Source: Triparma columacea (taxonomy: Eukaryota > Sar > Bolidophyceae > Parmales > Triparmaceae). Taken from it: a stretch of 64,000 nucleotides of DNA. The notes under the pieces were generated by a model. It was given only the letters and a program-made list of their open reading frames with translations. It made no database searches and was not told where the DNA came from. Positions 50,801 through 60,208 of the stretch are shown one piece after another. Numbering within the stretch: position 1 is the stretch's first letter; each line of letters starts with the position of its first letter. A program made the translations under genes and the position numbers. The stretch spans positions 1-64,000 of the forward strand of contig BRYA01000003.1 in assembly GCA_030267965.1 (NCBI GenBank). Direction: 5' to 3'.

Positions 50801-53488
50801 GAGGCAAGTCGAAGTACTACCCAGGAACCATCAAGAGGGTCAGGAGCAACGGGACCTACGACATCAACTATGACGATGGGGAGAAGGAGCTCGGTGTAAA
50901 GGGAGATCTTATCAAGAGCCTTGAGAAGAGAGGGTCATCTAGGTCTCCTTCGAAGAAGTCGAAGATCCGCGAGGGCGACAAGGTCGAAGCCAAGTTTAAG
51001 GGCAAGGGCAAGATGTATCCTGGCGAGGTGTACGGTGTTAACAGAGATGGCACGTATGACGTGAAGTTTGACGATGGAGACCGTGACAAGGCTGTTGAGC
51101 CCGAGAATCTCAAGGCTCTAGGTGGTGGAGATGACTCTGAGACCGATGCCGGTGACAAGTTTGAGGAGGGCGACAAGGTCGAAGCTAGGTACAGAGGCAA
51201 GTCGAAGTACTACCCAGGAACCATCAAGAGGGTCAGGAGCAACGGGACTTACGACATCAACTATGACGATGGAGAGAAGGAGCTTGGAGTAAAGGGAGAT
51301 CTTATCAAGAGCCTTGAGAAGAGAGGCTCGTCTAGGTCTCCTTCTAAGCGCGGATCACGTGACGCTGAGCCTCGTGTTGGCGACAAGTGCGAGGCACAGT
51401 TTAAGGGAAGAGGCAAGTTCTACCCTGGGAAGATTTCTAAGATCAACTCTGACGGAAGCGTGAACGTTGACTTCGACGACGGTGACAAGGACAGGTTCAT
51501 CGATATGAAGTCTGTGAAGTTGACTGGCGGAGGAGGACGAGGCGATGATTCTGAGACCGACGTTGGTGACAAGTTCGAGGAGGGTGACAAGGTCGAAGCT
51601 AGGTACAGGGGCAAGTCGAAATATTACCCAGGAACCATCAAGAGGGTCAGAAGCAACGGGACTTACGACATCAACTATGACGATGGAGAGAAGGAGCTCG
51701 GTGTAAAGGGAGATCTTATCAAGAGTCTTGAGAAGAGAGGGTCATCTAGGTCTCCTTCAAAGCGCGGATCACGTGACGCTGAGCCTCGTGTTGGCGACAA
51801 GTGCGAGGCACAGTTTAAGGGAAGGGGCAAGTTCTATCCTGGGAAAATTTCTAAGATCAACTCTGACGGAAGCGTGAACGTTGACTTCGACGACGGTGAC
51901 AAGGACAGGTTCATCGATATGAAGTCTGTGAAGTTGACCGGCGGAGGAGGACGAGGCGATGATTCTGAGACCGACGTTGGTGACAAGTTCGAGGAGGGCG
52001 ACAAGGTCGAAGCGAGGTACAGAGGCAAGTCGAAGTACTACCCAGGAACCATCAAGAGGGTCAGGAGCAACGGGACTTACGACATCAACTATGACGATGG
52101 AGAGAAGGAGCTTGGAGTAAAGGGAGATCTTATCAAGAGCCTTGAGAAGAGAGGCNNNNNACGGTGACAAGGACAGGTTCATCGATATGAAGTCTGTGAA
52201 GTTGACTGGCGGAGGAGGACGGGGCGATGATTCTGAGACCGACGTGGGTGACAAGTTCGAGGAGGGTGACAAGGTCGAAGCGAGGTACAGAGGCAAGTCG
52301 AGGTATTACCCAGGAACCATCAAGAGGGTCAGGAGCAATGGGACTTACGACATCAACTATGACGATGGAGAGAAGGAGCTCGGTGTAAAGGGGGATCTCA
52401 TCAAGAGCCTTGAAACTCGTAGAAAGGAATCCCCTCGGTCCGGAAAGGGCAAGAGCAGGAGCAGGAGTCCTAGAAGTCAATCCATTAACCTCAAGGAGGG
52501 TTTGAAGGTCGAAGCTCGTTACAGGGGCAAGTCGCGTTACTACCCAGGCAAAATCTCCAGGGTCAGGAGCGACGGTACCGTTGACATAGACTATGACGAC
52601 GGGGAGAGAGAGACCGGGGTCGACCCTAGCCTGGTAAAGGTTTTGGAGGGAGGGGGGAGTTCGACGGATGGCGGGATCGAAAAGGGAGACAGGGTAGAGG
52701 CTAGGTACAGGGGCAAATCCCGCTACTACCCTGGAAAGGTCTCGAGGGTCAGGAGCAATGGAACGTACGACGTCGACTACGACGACGGGGAGAAGGAGCT
52801 CGGGGTCAACCCTGATTTTGTGAGGAAGCTCGCTGGAGGGAGTGACCGTGACGACGACAGAGGTGGTCGGGGAGGTCGGGGAGGAGGGATAGAGGAAGGG
52901 AGCAAAGTCGAGGCTCGGTACAGGGGGAAGGCCCGGTGGTACCCAGGAAAGGTCAGCCGGATCAGGAGTGACGGTACCTACGACATAAACTATGATGACG
53001 GGGAGAGGGAGACCGCCGTGAACCCTTCATTTGTGAGGGAGGTGGGCGGGGCGGGAAGCAGGGATAAGGACGACACGCAGACGCCTAGGAGGAGGAACAA
53101 CACACGCGCGGACTCGGACGATGCGTTTGAGACCGTTGAGAGCCCCAGGGGCGGGGGAGGCAAGAGGGAGAAGTTCTTCTCCGGGCAGAAGGTGGAGGCT
53201 AGGTACGGTGGGAAGACGAAGTGGTACAAGGGGGAGGTGGTTAGGGTCCGGATGAACGGGAACATCGACATCAGGTACGACGACGGGGACAGCGAAAGCA
53301 ACGTGTCCCCGAGCCTGGTGAGGTCAAATGTGGCAGGGAGCGGAGGGGGGAGCGGAGGCTCCAGGCCGCAGAGGAGGGGGAGCTTCTCGGGAAGACCAGC
53401 AATGGGGGGCATGAGCAGGACCCCGGTTGGGAAGAGCCCAAGGAGCCCGAGAAGGAGACTGGAGAGCGGGTTCAGTGATTTGGATTAA
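44836..53488 (+). CDS. Giant Tudor-like repeat protein with degenerate cytidine deaminase, SAM and EF-hand domains
   Basis: Six exons in phase: 44836-45109, 45191-45294, 45391-45545, 45667-45848, 45922-46102 and 46206-53488; about 2.7 thousand residues, with a gap at 52156-52160. In order: a basic N-terminus; one Tudor-like unit (about 130-195); a cytidine-deaminase fold (about 245-400: RFGAACLTESGKMYVGCNVE, then NVCAERTVLLKAI); a SAM domain (about 430-500: WSVGDVLKWLDDEVNLGQYR); EF-hand (DKCDEDKDGLLHKFEL); a Lys/Ser/Glu-rich stretch; then about 25 Tudor-like units (GDKVEARYRGKSKYYPGTIK, then NGTYDINYDDGE). In the deaminase domain the second zinc motif P-C-x-x-C-R-Q reads P-D-G-S-A-R-Q, so catalysis is very unlikely. 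Tudor-like units usually bind methylated Lys/Arg; a chromatin or scaffold role is inferred. Confidence 0.85.
48350..53330 (+). repeat. Higher-order tandem repeats encoding about 25 Tudor-like units
   Basis: The first block has five near-identical 210-bp copies (units start near 48541, 48751, 48961, 49171, 49381). Later blocks alternate three unit types: FEEGDKVEARYRG, IREGDKVEAKFKG and PRVGDKCEAQFKG, as pairs and triplets repeated at about 393 bp and larger steps. Units near the 3' end (52490-53330) are diverged and no longer in pairs. This pattern fits repeated unequal exchange inside the gene. Confidence 0.95.
52156..52160. other. Assembly gap (5 N) breaking the frame of the Tudor-array gene
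   Basis: Five N inside the repeat array. The frame before the gap and the frame after it differ by one base when the N are counted as real, so the true length here is unknown. Sequence after the gap resumes within a PRVGD-type unit (DGDKDRFIDM), suggesting that at least part of one unit is missing. Confidence 0.9.
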
Positions 53489-53737
53489 TCACAGATAGCG
53501 GAGATGTGACGGAAAAATAGAAACAATAGACAGAATAGGCAAATAAAACAAATTTGATGAAACCAACCATTATTGCTTGTTTGATTCGCTCTGCGCCGCG
53601 CGGCAAGTGGCATCCCAAAATAAAATTCTGTCAAACTCTTCACAAACCCATCAAAATTCCCAGCAAGCTGCGTGAAGGAATTCCAACCCTCTTTTTCTCC
53701 TCTCGCTCGGAACTAAAATTTGAACTAACGACACAAC

Positions 53738-55285
53738 ATGTACTCTAAATTACGTTTGTCATGCCTTAGATCCATAAGAACGCAGGTTGAGAAGGGGATG
53801 GGCAAAATAAGCAGACCAACGGCGTGGAAGCTCTCGACCTCTACCTCATATTTCACTCCAGTGAAGCTCAACTCATTTCTTCAACACAGAAACTTCATCC
53901 AACTAACACATTCATGCTTAGACGCGAAGGATAGTCTGGGAGAGCGCGAGGGAATTGAGGGAATAAAGGAGGGAATCGAGGTAGAAGTGACAAAGACGAC
54001 ACCACAGCCGACTGATGAAACAAAGGATGTCATTAGGAGCCTTATGGAACTCCAAAGGGAATTGAAGCGCGCTTTGGAGAGCGGTAGCGCCGGATCTTTT
54101 AGCACCACACTCCCAGATACCAACCAAGAGGGTGTGAGGAAGCTAGAGGCTAATTCAAGCGACAGGGATGCCCTTACAGTCGCAAAGGAGATCCTCCAGA
54201 AGACCGCGGAGGTGTTCCCCGAATCTTCACCCCATCCTGCCCTCGCCCGCGCCTACAACGACTACGGTTATGTCCTGAAGACTAAGGAGGAGTACCACCA
54301 GTCTATCGAGGCCTACCACAGGTCGATCCAGCTCTACGAGGAGAGCCTGGGCCGGAGGAGCAGGGGCTACGCGACGGCGATGAGGAACACTAGCACCTGC
54401 TACAAGGACTACGCGTTCCACGTCGGAGCCGAGGGGGAGGACTCGGAGGGGAAGAAGGCGGCGGACGTTGAGATGGAGAAGATGGGGCTGCTCAGCAGGG
54501 CTCGGGAGGCGGGGGAGGAGGCCCTCAAGTGGTCGAAAGAGTGGGAAGAGCTGGTGGCCGGACACGTGGAGAAAGGTTACGAGGGTGACGATGACGAGGA
54601 GGGCCACAAATTTACGGAAAAAGACCTGCTGGACGCGAGGAGGGACAGGGTCGGAGCGGCGTTCAGCCTCTCTGCCGTTCTGGCGGCTCAGAGTAGGGCA
54701 CTGGGCGGATCGAAAGTAGGCGGGAAGACCAAGACAAAAAAAGGCGGCAAGACGAAGGCCACAATCGCGGGCAACATCCTGAAAAAGGCAGAGAAAACTT
54801 GTCGCGGAGCCATCAAGGAGCTAGCCGAGATGGAAGGAATTGAGTACATCGACCTCCTCCAGGATGGTACCACCGTCCGCTCCCTTGCTCTGGCAAACGG
54901 GATGAACACCCTAGGCGTTATCCTTTCCCTGCTCGGTTCCAAGCACTCTCGCGACAAAACCTCGGCGGCCAGGCACTACCACGAGGCGGAGAGTTTTTAC
55001 ATCAAGGCCTACGAGTGCAGGTCGAAGTCCCTGAAGCCCGGGCACCCGGACGTCATAACGAGCCTCTTTAACCTGGCAGAGGTGGCGGACCGGATGGGGA
55101 GGGAGGAGGACGCCAACAAGATAAGGGAATACGTGCTGGAGGAGATTAGGGGAGGGGAAACGGAGGAGGAGAGGGCTAGGAGGGAGATTGATGAAACGCT
55201 AGACGGACTGGACTTTACGGGCGGACTTGGGGGGGGGAGCTATGGAGGGGATGGAGGAAGTCATGGAGGCAGTAATTTCAGATGA
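53738..55285 (+). CDS. TPR protein with a possible organellar presequence
   Basis: A single exon of 515 residues. The first about 60 residues are rich in Ser, Arg and hydrophobics with almost no acids (MYSKLRLSCLRSIRTQ), consistent with a mitochondrial presequence. TPR-like helices of the kinesin-light-chain style occur at about 165-215 (LARAYNDYGYVLKTKEEYHQ, SIEAYHRSIQLYEESLG) and 385-460 (ANGMNTLGVILSLLG, HYHEAESFYIKAYECRSKSL, HPDVITSLFNLAEVADRMG). The tail is Gly-rich. TPRs mediate protein-protein binding; the partner is unknown. It is convergent with the two-TM gene, 31 bases apart. Confidence 0.75.
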   Translation: MYSKLRLSCLRSIRTQVEKGMGKISRPTAWKLSTSTSYFTPVKLNSFLQHRNFIQLTHSCLDAKDSLGEREGIEGIKEGIEVEVTKTTPQPTDETKDVIRSLMELQRELKRALESGSAGSFSTTLPDTNQEGVRKLEANSSDRDALTVAKEILQKTAEVFPESSPHPALARAYNDYGYVLKTKEEYHQSIEAYHRSIQLYEESLGRRSRGYATAMRNTSTCYKDYAFHVGAEGEDSEGKKAADVEMEKMGLLSRAREAGEEALKWSKEWEELVAGHVEKGYEGDDDEEGHKFTEKDLLDARRDRVGAAFSLSAVLAAQSRALGGSKVGGKTKTKKGGKTKATIAGNILKKAEKTCRGAIKELAEMEGIEYIDLLQDGTTVRSLALANGMNTLGVILSLLGSKHSRDKTSAARHYHEAESFYIKAYECRSKSLKPGHPDVITSLFNLAEVADRMGREEDANKIREYVLEEIRGGETEEERARREIDETLDGLDFTGGLGGGSYGGDGGSHGGSNFR

Positions 55286-55316
55286 GTGTACATTGATGCA
55301 ACCAAATTTAACAAAC

Positions 55317-55931
55317 TTAGCCAGCTTTAGGAGCGCCCCTTTTCTTTCCCCGGCTCGTTCTACTGCTCCTTTTGATTTCGCTCTTGAACTTGGCGACTTC
55401 CAACATCTCCTCGCCGTCCTTTTTAACCTCCAACCAGTACATCCCCAGAACCACCCCCATCGGCACCACGAACGTTGCCGCCAGAAGATGGCTGACCTCA
55501 TACATCAGGTGGTGGTAGTTGAAGCCGAAGTACTCAGAGGACTGGTAGAGGAAGGTCACGCCGAGGAGCCACATAAGGAGCCCGAAAATAGCCTCGAGGT
55601 AGTCGTAATGAAATCCTAGGGAGGCTTTCAGGGACTCACTCGGAGACTTGTTGGAATCAAGCTCCTCCTTCTTTCGAGGCGGCACCTTTTTTGACCCTCG
55701 TTTACGAGGCTTTCCTTCAAAATCATCCCAAAACTCATCTATAATCTCCTTCACTTCCGCTGTGCGATTGGAGAACACGAGGCTATCGTTTTCATCATCG
55801 TTTTCATCATCGTTTTCATCATCTGATTCACCATCAGAGCTCGCACCAGTAATCACACCAGTAATCGCCATTTCATTCATTGGGATGGAGTCTTTAGCAG
55901 GAGAAGAGGACTCATCGAGGGAGGCCGACAT
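55317..55931 (-). CDS. Small two-TM membrane protein, unknown
   Basis: A single exon of 204 residues. An acidic N-terminus contains DDEN repeated three times, followed by a basic patch (KPRKRGSKKVPPRKKEE). Two membrane helices follow (YLEAIFGLLMWLLGVTFLYQ and LLAATFVVPMGVVLGMYWL), separated by a short loop with two His (YHHLMYEVSH). The C-terminus is basic (RSSRTSRGKKRGAPKAG). No family was recognised. The absence of a signal peptide and the basic flanks suggest an ER or other endomembrane protein with both termini cytosolic. Its start is 169 bases from the divergent selenoprotein gene. Confidence 0.65.
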   Translation of the reverse strand: MSASLDESSSPAKDSIPMNEMAITGVITGASSDGESDDENDDENDDENDSLVFSNRTAEVKEIIDEFWDDFEGKPRKRGSKKVPPRKKEELDSNKSPSESLKASLGFHYDYLEAIFGLLMWLLGVTFLYQSSEYFGFNYHHLMYEVSHLLAATFVVPMGVVLGMYWLEVKKDGEEMLEVAKFKSEIKRSSRTSRGKKRGAPKAG

Positions 55932-56100
55932 TAAGGCTGACTTTTAAATTAGTGGTATTGAGTCTAACGGGGAATTCAGTTTACCAGGGACGAATGAGAT
56001 ACAATTGAAGGTTGTAGATCGAATATAAACCGACTGTGAAAGCTCTAAGAGCTCCAACTGTTGATCCCAAAAAAATACTCAAATAAATTGGATCAAAAAC

Positions 56101-56619
56101 ATGCACATTCTCGCTCTTGCCTTGGTTGGGCTGACACTTATCGTGTCAACTGCTATGGCGATATACCCTGAGGATCATTGGAACTACTCTACAAAGCTTA
56201 CAAAGGAAAACTATCACTCCTTCCTTGCCGATAACTTAGCCGCTGGCAAAACCGTCCTTGTTAGAACCATCGCGTCATCGGGATGAGGCTGATGACGTAA
56301 GCAGGCGCCCACATGGAACACCATCGTCAGGCGCTTTGCTGATCACAGTGACACTGTCGTATTCGGCGACATTAGCTTGCAGGAGGGAGGGCCCAGATTG
56401 GGGCAGCCCGGCGCGGGAGGCTGGCCGACGGTCCGCATCTTCACCCCGGAGACTGGGATCGAGGGCGAATCGTACGTGAAGAAGACGACCAGGCAAATGT
56501 GCGAGGAGCTCGGGGACGAGACTTATATGCAAGGCTTGGTGGAGGAGAAGGCTGGGATTACACATGAGGTTAGGCCCAATGCCAAGCAGGACAGGAAGTC
56601 CGCCGGGAAGGACCTCTAA
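56101..56619 (+). CDS. Candidate thioredoxin-fold selenoprotein with three in-frame UGA codons (U-G-U-U active site)
   Basis: A single frame of 172 residues if TGA at 56284, 56290 and 56293 is read as selenocysteine (residues 62, 64, 65); it ends at TAA (56617). A signal peptide (MHILALALVGLTLIVSTAMA) sends it to the ER or beyond. Before the TGAs: AAGKTVLVRTIASSG; after them: RKQAPTWNTIVRRFADHSDT, VVFGDISLQ and GGWPTVRIF. This is the thioredoxin/PDI order: strand, CxxC-K-x-x-x-P-x-W, strand, then the cis-Pro loop (G-W/F-P-T). The CGHC site aligns with U-G-U-U. Thioredoxin-like sequence continues in the same frame on both sides of the TGAs, and no GT...AG intron could remove them. A disulfide/selenenylsulfide oxidoreductase role is inferred. 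The C-terminus is GKDL, only loosely like an ER-retention signal. Sec insertion needs a SECIS element, which is only tentatively seen. Confidence 0.75.
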
Positions 56620-56694
56620 GCGCCAGGGGCAAGCAGAGGGACATATAGTGGGGGGGGGGAAGGCGGGGGGGGGGGGGGTTGAACTCGTCCAAAA

Positions 56695-56750
56695 ACTTGT
56701 CAGCGTGATGACGATCCCTTGCATAAAAAGGGCTCCGACGTAGCGGGAGG
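56695..56750 (+). promoter_or_regulatory. Tentative SECIS-like hairpin in the selenoprotein 3' UTR
   Basis: About 90 bases after the TAA, ATGA (56708-56711) is followed by a stem CCCTT/AAGGG (56716-56720 with 56728-56732), an A-rich apical loop (GCATAAA) and a GA (56737-56738) facing the ATGA. This is the SECIS order of ATGA, AA and GA. The helix is shorter than usual and the lower stem is weak, so this is only a candidate. Confidence 0.3.
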
Positions 56751-56869
56751 GGGGGGGAGTCGTAACCGATAACGACGAAACCCCTGAACGTGTGCTGGTG
56801 GGAACTTGACGAAATAACAAATCCAATTGTGTGCGTTTTAATTTGGCCTTTTCCCCAACTTGATTTGTA

Positions 56870-59765
56870 TTACATTATGGCACAGCCGGCATCATCGCCG
56901 TCGTTCTCGAACCCCTTGTGCTCCCCTAGTTCGTAGTCGAGGAACTGCAGCTCTTGCTCCTTCTCCTTCTTCCTTTTGTTGTTAGGGGTCTGCTGCATGT
57001 CCCGGAGGAAGGGCATGTTGAACCCCTTGGTCATGGCCTTGGCCCCGTAGGAGAGGAGGTTCTCCCTGCTCCCCGACTGGCCCACCGTGCGGTTCCTGGC
57101 CTCGATCCTTCGTGAGAACTCCTTGGTGATCTTCTGGTGCTGCTTCTTGTTGAGGATTCCCTTCTCTTCCGCCCAGTCCAGCAGCTCAACCATCTCCGTC
57201 GCCACGTCCCCTCCCGTCCTCGTCTCCGCCCTGTGGAGCATCGTCGCGCTCTCCTCCTTCCTGGTGACCCTGATCTTGCAAGCCGACTGCCCCCACGGCT
57301 CCCCGTCGAGCTGGCAGGGGTACTTCCTCTCGGTGGTCATCTCGAGCTCCTTGCACTGGCAGAGCCTCTGCGCCCTGCTGAGGCCTACGTTGATTTGGCC
57401 CAGGTGGAGGCACCCCTTGATGGCGATGATGTCGATCATGCCGTCCTGGCAGGAGGAGTCGTTCTTGCGGGAGTTCTCGAGCTCCTCCTTGTTCCGGGGC
57501 ATACTCTGAGAGTCCATGGACCCGAAGCGCTGGCGCCTCTCCCCCCCCTTAACCCCCTCTTCCTCCTCCTCGTCGTCCTCGTCGATGTCGTCGTTCTTCT
57601 CCTCGTTCTCCCCCGGGTAAGTGCCTCCCGCCCAGAGTTTGATGCCGCCGGCGTAAGAGTCAATGTTGAGGAAGATGAGGCCCTGGCAGTCGTCCGGGAT
57701 GTCGACCTCAACGCCGTCTGCCTTCAGGTGAATTTTCTGCGGGATATCGTCGCAGCTGGCCTTGAAGATGTCCTCGGCCCCGAGCACGGCGTACCAGACC
57801 TTGTTGGTGATGCGGGAGAAAAATAGCTCAGGCTTGGTCTCCCTGAGCGAGTGGAAGTCGAGGGCCGCCTGGGCGTCTGCCCCGATCCCGAAGTAGTTGT
57901 TGAATACCTTGACGCTCGTCTTCCCCTTCTTCTCCACCTCTACCCTCCACCTGTCGCAGAGGCTGACGTAGCCTTTCCCGACCTCCTTGAGCACGTCGAG
58001 CAGGCTCTCGTTGTTGTAACCTCCCCCCCACCCGTGTATCCTCGCCAGGTCGTTCCCCGTCCCTAGCGGTAGGATAGCGATCGGTGGCTTCCTCGACTCC
58101 TTCATGTCGAGCTTCTCCAGGGCGTCCATTATCCAGGCCACCGTCCCGTCCCCCCCGCAAACCAGGATCCTGGACTTGGGGAGGGCGGAGAAGGAGGAGA
58201 GGACGCGGTCGGGGGGGCCGCTGGCGAGGTCGTGGACCTGGATGGGGTTCAGGACGCGCCGGAGCTGGGAGATTAGGAGCCGACCCTGGTTACCCCCGGA
58301 CTTTGAGTTGACAAAGACGACGAGGGGGGTCCTGTCCTCCCCGATGCCGTCAAAGACGTAACCGTTGTTGTCAGGGAGGACGGTAGGCTGAGACATTTTT
58401 CTAGCAGGGTTTTGTTGCGCAAAGAGGGTTAGGAGGAGGGGAGAGGAATAACTTGTCTGTGGTTAAATTTCGTCACTCTCTCACCTGATGGCCGAGTGGC
58501 TGCTCGCAGCCTCGAAGAAGTTCATGCTCTCCGACGCGCTTCCCTTTTGCTTGCCGTTCCCCTGCCCCCCCGCGTCCCCCAGCTTGGCGGAGGTGAGCTG
58601 GATGGCATCCATCTCGTCTACAGAGAGGGACGTGGTGGGGGTGACGGGGAGGAGGGCGGGGGAAGGCTTCGGGGAGGAGAAGACGTCGTTTTCTTTACGG
58701 TTGGATAGCTTCGGGTTGCCAGAGGAGGCAGAGGGAGCATCAGCCGGGTCAGAATCGTCCTTTTCCTTGGTGGGAGTGAGGTCGACTAACTTTTTGGGTG
58801 AGGTTTTGTCGGGGGAGGTTTTGTCTGGGGAAGTTTTGTCGGGGGAAGTTTTGTCTTGGGAAGTTTTGTCTGGTGAAGTTTTGTCTGGTGAAGTTTTGTC
58901 TGGTGAAGTTTTGTCTGGGGAAGCCTTGTCAGTGTCGGCATAATCAGGTGAACCTTTGTCGTTGTTCTCGCTATCGTCCGTTCGTTCCGAGACGTCCCCT
59001 CCCGTCCCCTCCTTTATGCTGTCCTCCCTAACGTCCCTGGTGCTCTTCTTCTTCCTACTACCCAAGTTCCTGACCTTGGTTTCCACGACGTCTCCAAAGA
59101 CAGAGACGGCACGACCGATCCTTCCAAGTGTGCTCTCGTCCCCCTCGACGCCCGGGTCCGACGCGCTCGACTTCTTAGGCTGCTTCGACTCCGGGGGCTG
59201 GTAGTTTGGGATCCTGCGGCAAGTCGGGGGGAGGACGAGGCGGGAGTGCTCGCAGGAGGATATCTCGGCCCAGAGGAGCTCGAACTGCTTGTGCTGGAGC
59301 ACCTCGCGGTTCTCGGAGGCGAACTTCCGGCCCTCGGGGTATAAGAGGAGGCTGAGGTTGAAGGGGAGGCCTAGGGCAATGAAGGAGACCACGAGGAGGA
59401 GGAAGGAGATTAGGACCTAGGTGGATTGGGGGGGTGGGAGAGTGGAGGAGGGTTAGTAGTTGGATAGTAATTGCACCAAATTTGACGTGTGTGTAGCGTG
59501 CGTGTGTGCAGTGTACATGTGTGTGTGTGTGCGCGCAGACAGTCTTGTGCGTGCGTAGTCTCGTGCTTGCCGCTCTCACCTGTTCCAGCATCTCAGGGTA
59601 GTTGGAAGGGTTGGATATGTAAGCAGCAGCATCCGGAGGCAAATACGGCACCATCTTGTCAACAATGTAGTCAACAAGTGGAGTACTCGGGTTGACCACC
59701 TCCTGCACCCCAAAAGATGACAGGTATTCATAGGAGGAGTAGAGGGCCGAGGATAGGGTGGACAT
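56870..59765 (-). CDS. Diacylglycerol kinase with an N-terminal membrane anchor and a C-terminal CaaX motif
   Basis: Three exons in phase: 59765-59580, 59416-58485 and 58400-56870, giving 882 residues. Exon 2 ends ATCAG|GTGAGA and exon 3 begins after CTGCTAG, so what looks like the kinase start (MSQPTV, 58396) reads on from R-K upstream. Residues 63-89 form a membrane helix (VLISFLLLVVSFIALGLPF). A charged stretch with about nine KTSPD repeats precedes the kinase. The catalytic domain shows VVFVNSKSGGNQG, CGGDGTVAWIMDAL and LPLGTGNDLARIHGWG; the accessory domain (FNNYFGIGADAQ, FLNIDSYAGG) is interrupted by an acidic insert. No C1 domain is seen. The end CAIM is a CaaX box favouring farnesylation. 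It makes phosphatidic acid from diacylglycerol. Whether an mRNA also starts at 58396 is open. Confidence 0.88.
58797..58935 (-). repeat. 15-bp minisatellite encoding K-T-S-P-D repeats
   Basis: About nine copies of a 15-base unit (plus strand GAAGTTTTGTCTGGG-like) encode DKTSP in the linker of the diacylglycerol kinase. One copy reads DKTSQ. Each unit offers a Ser/Thr-Pro phosphorylation site. Copy number is likely to vary between strains. Confidence 0.9.
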
Positions 59766-60208
59766 ATTGAGGGTTGTTGTTATGCTCTAAACAGGGGCGC
59801 TTAACAGGGCTTCTGTATTGATAATTGATCCCCGTATTTGGCAAAATGAATCCAAATCCTCTTCAAACAAGCCCCAAAACAATCTGAGAAAGACTCTTCG
59901 GTCGGGACAGAATATTTATTGCCAACTTAATTCCTAAATAAGCAATAAGATGAGTTAAATTAGGAAAGCAGTCAACCAAAAGATTGTTTTAACGACACCA
60001 ATGTAGTATCGATTCACAAAAGTCAATTCAACAATAAAAGAATGACGGAAAAGTGATCCTCCAGTTCCCACTCAATTCTTCCAGTTGAGGCTTGGGAAGA
60101 CTCATCATCATTCAGAAATCCTGGATGGGAGTCCAAGGATGTTGGGGATCTTGGGTCCTCCGAAGGCCGTCAAAATTTTCCCCGAGATCTTTATCGGTTT
60201 AAGGGACC
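59766..60208. other. Divergent intergenic region
   Basis: A 443-base spacer between the diacylglycerol kinase (minus) and the SLC12 transporter (plus). It is AT-rich from 59830 to 60060. No RNA gene or coding signal was recognised. Confidence 0.5.

Noticed and set aside
56281..56320. A short intron or a pseudogene as the explanation for the three TGA codons
   Set aside because: GT...AG sites in the region would give an intron of under 20 bases, and the flanking coding sequence is undamaged in one frame. Three TGAs at the CxxC position and a TAA terminator fit Sec recoding better.
56275..56826. 183-codon minus-strand frame overlapping the selenoprotein
   Set aside because: No family features; it has several low-complexity Pro/Ser stretches. 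The plus strand shows a signal peptide and a thioredoxin fold in one frame interrupted only by TGA.
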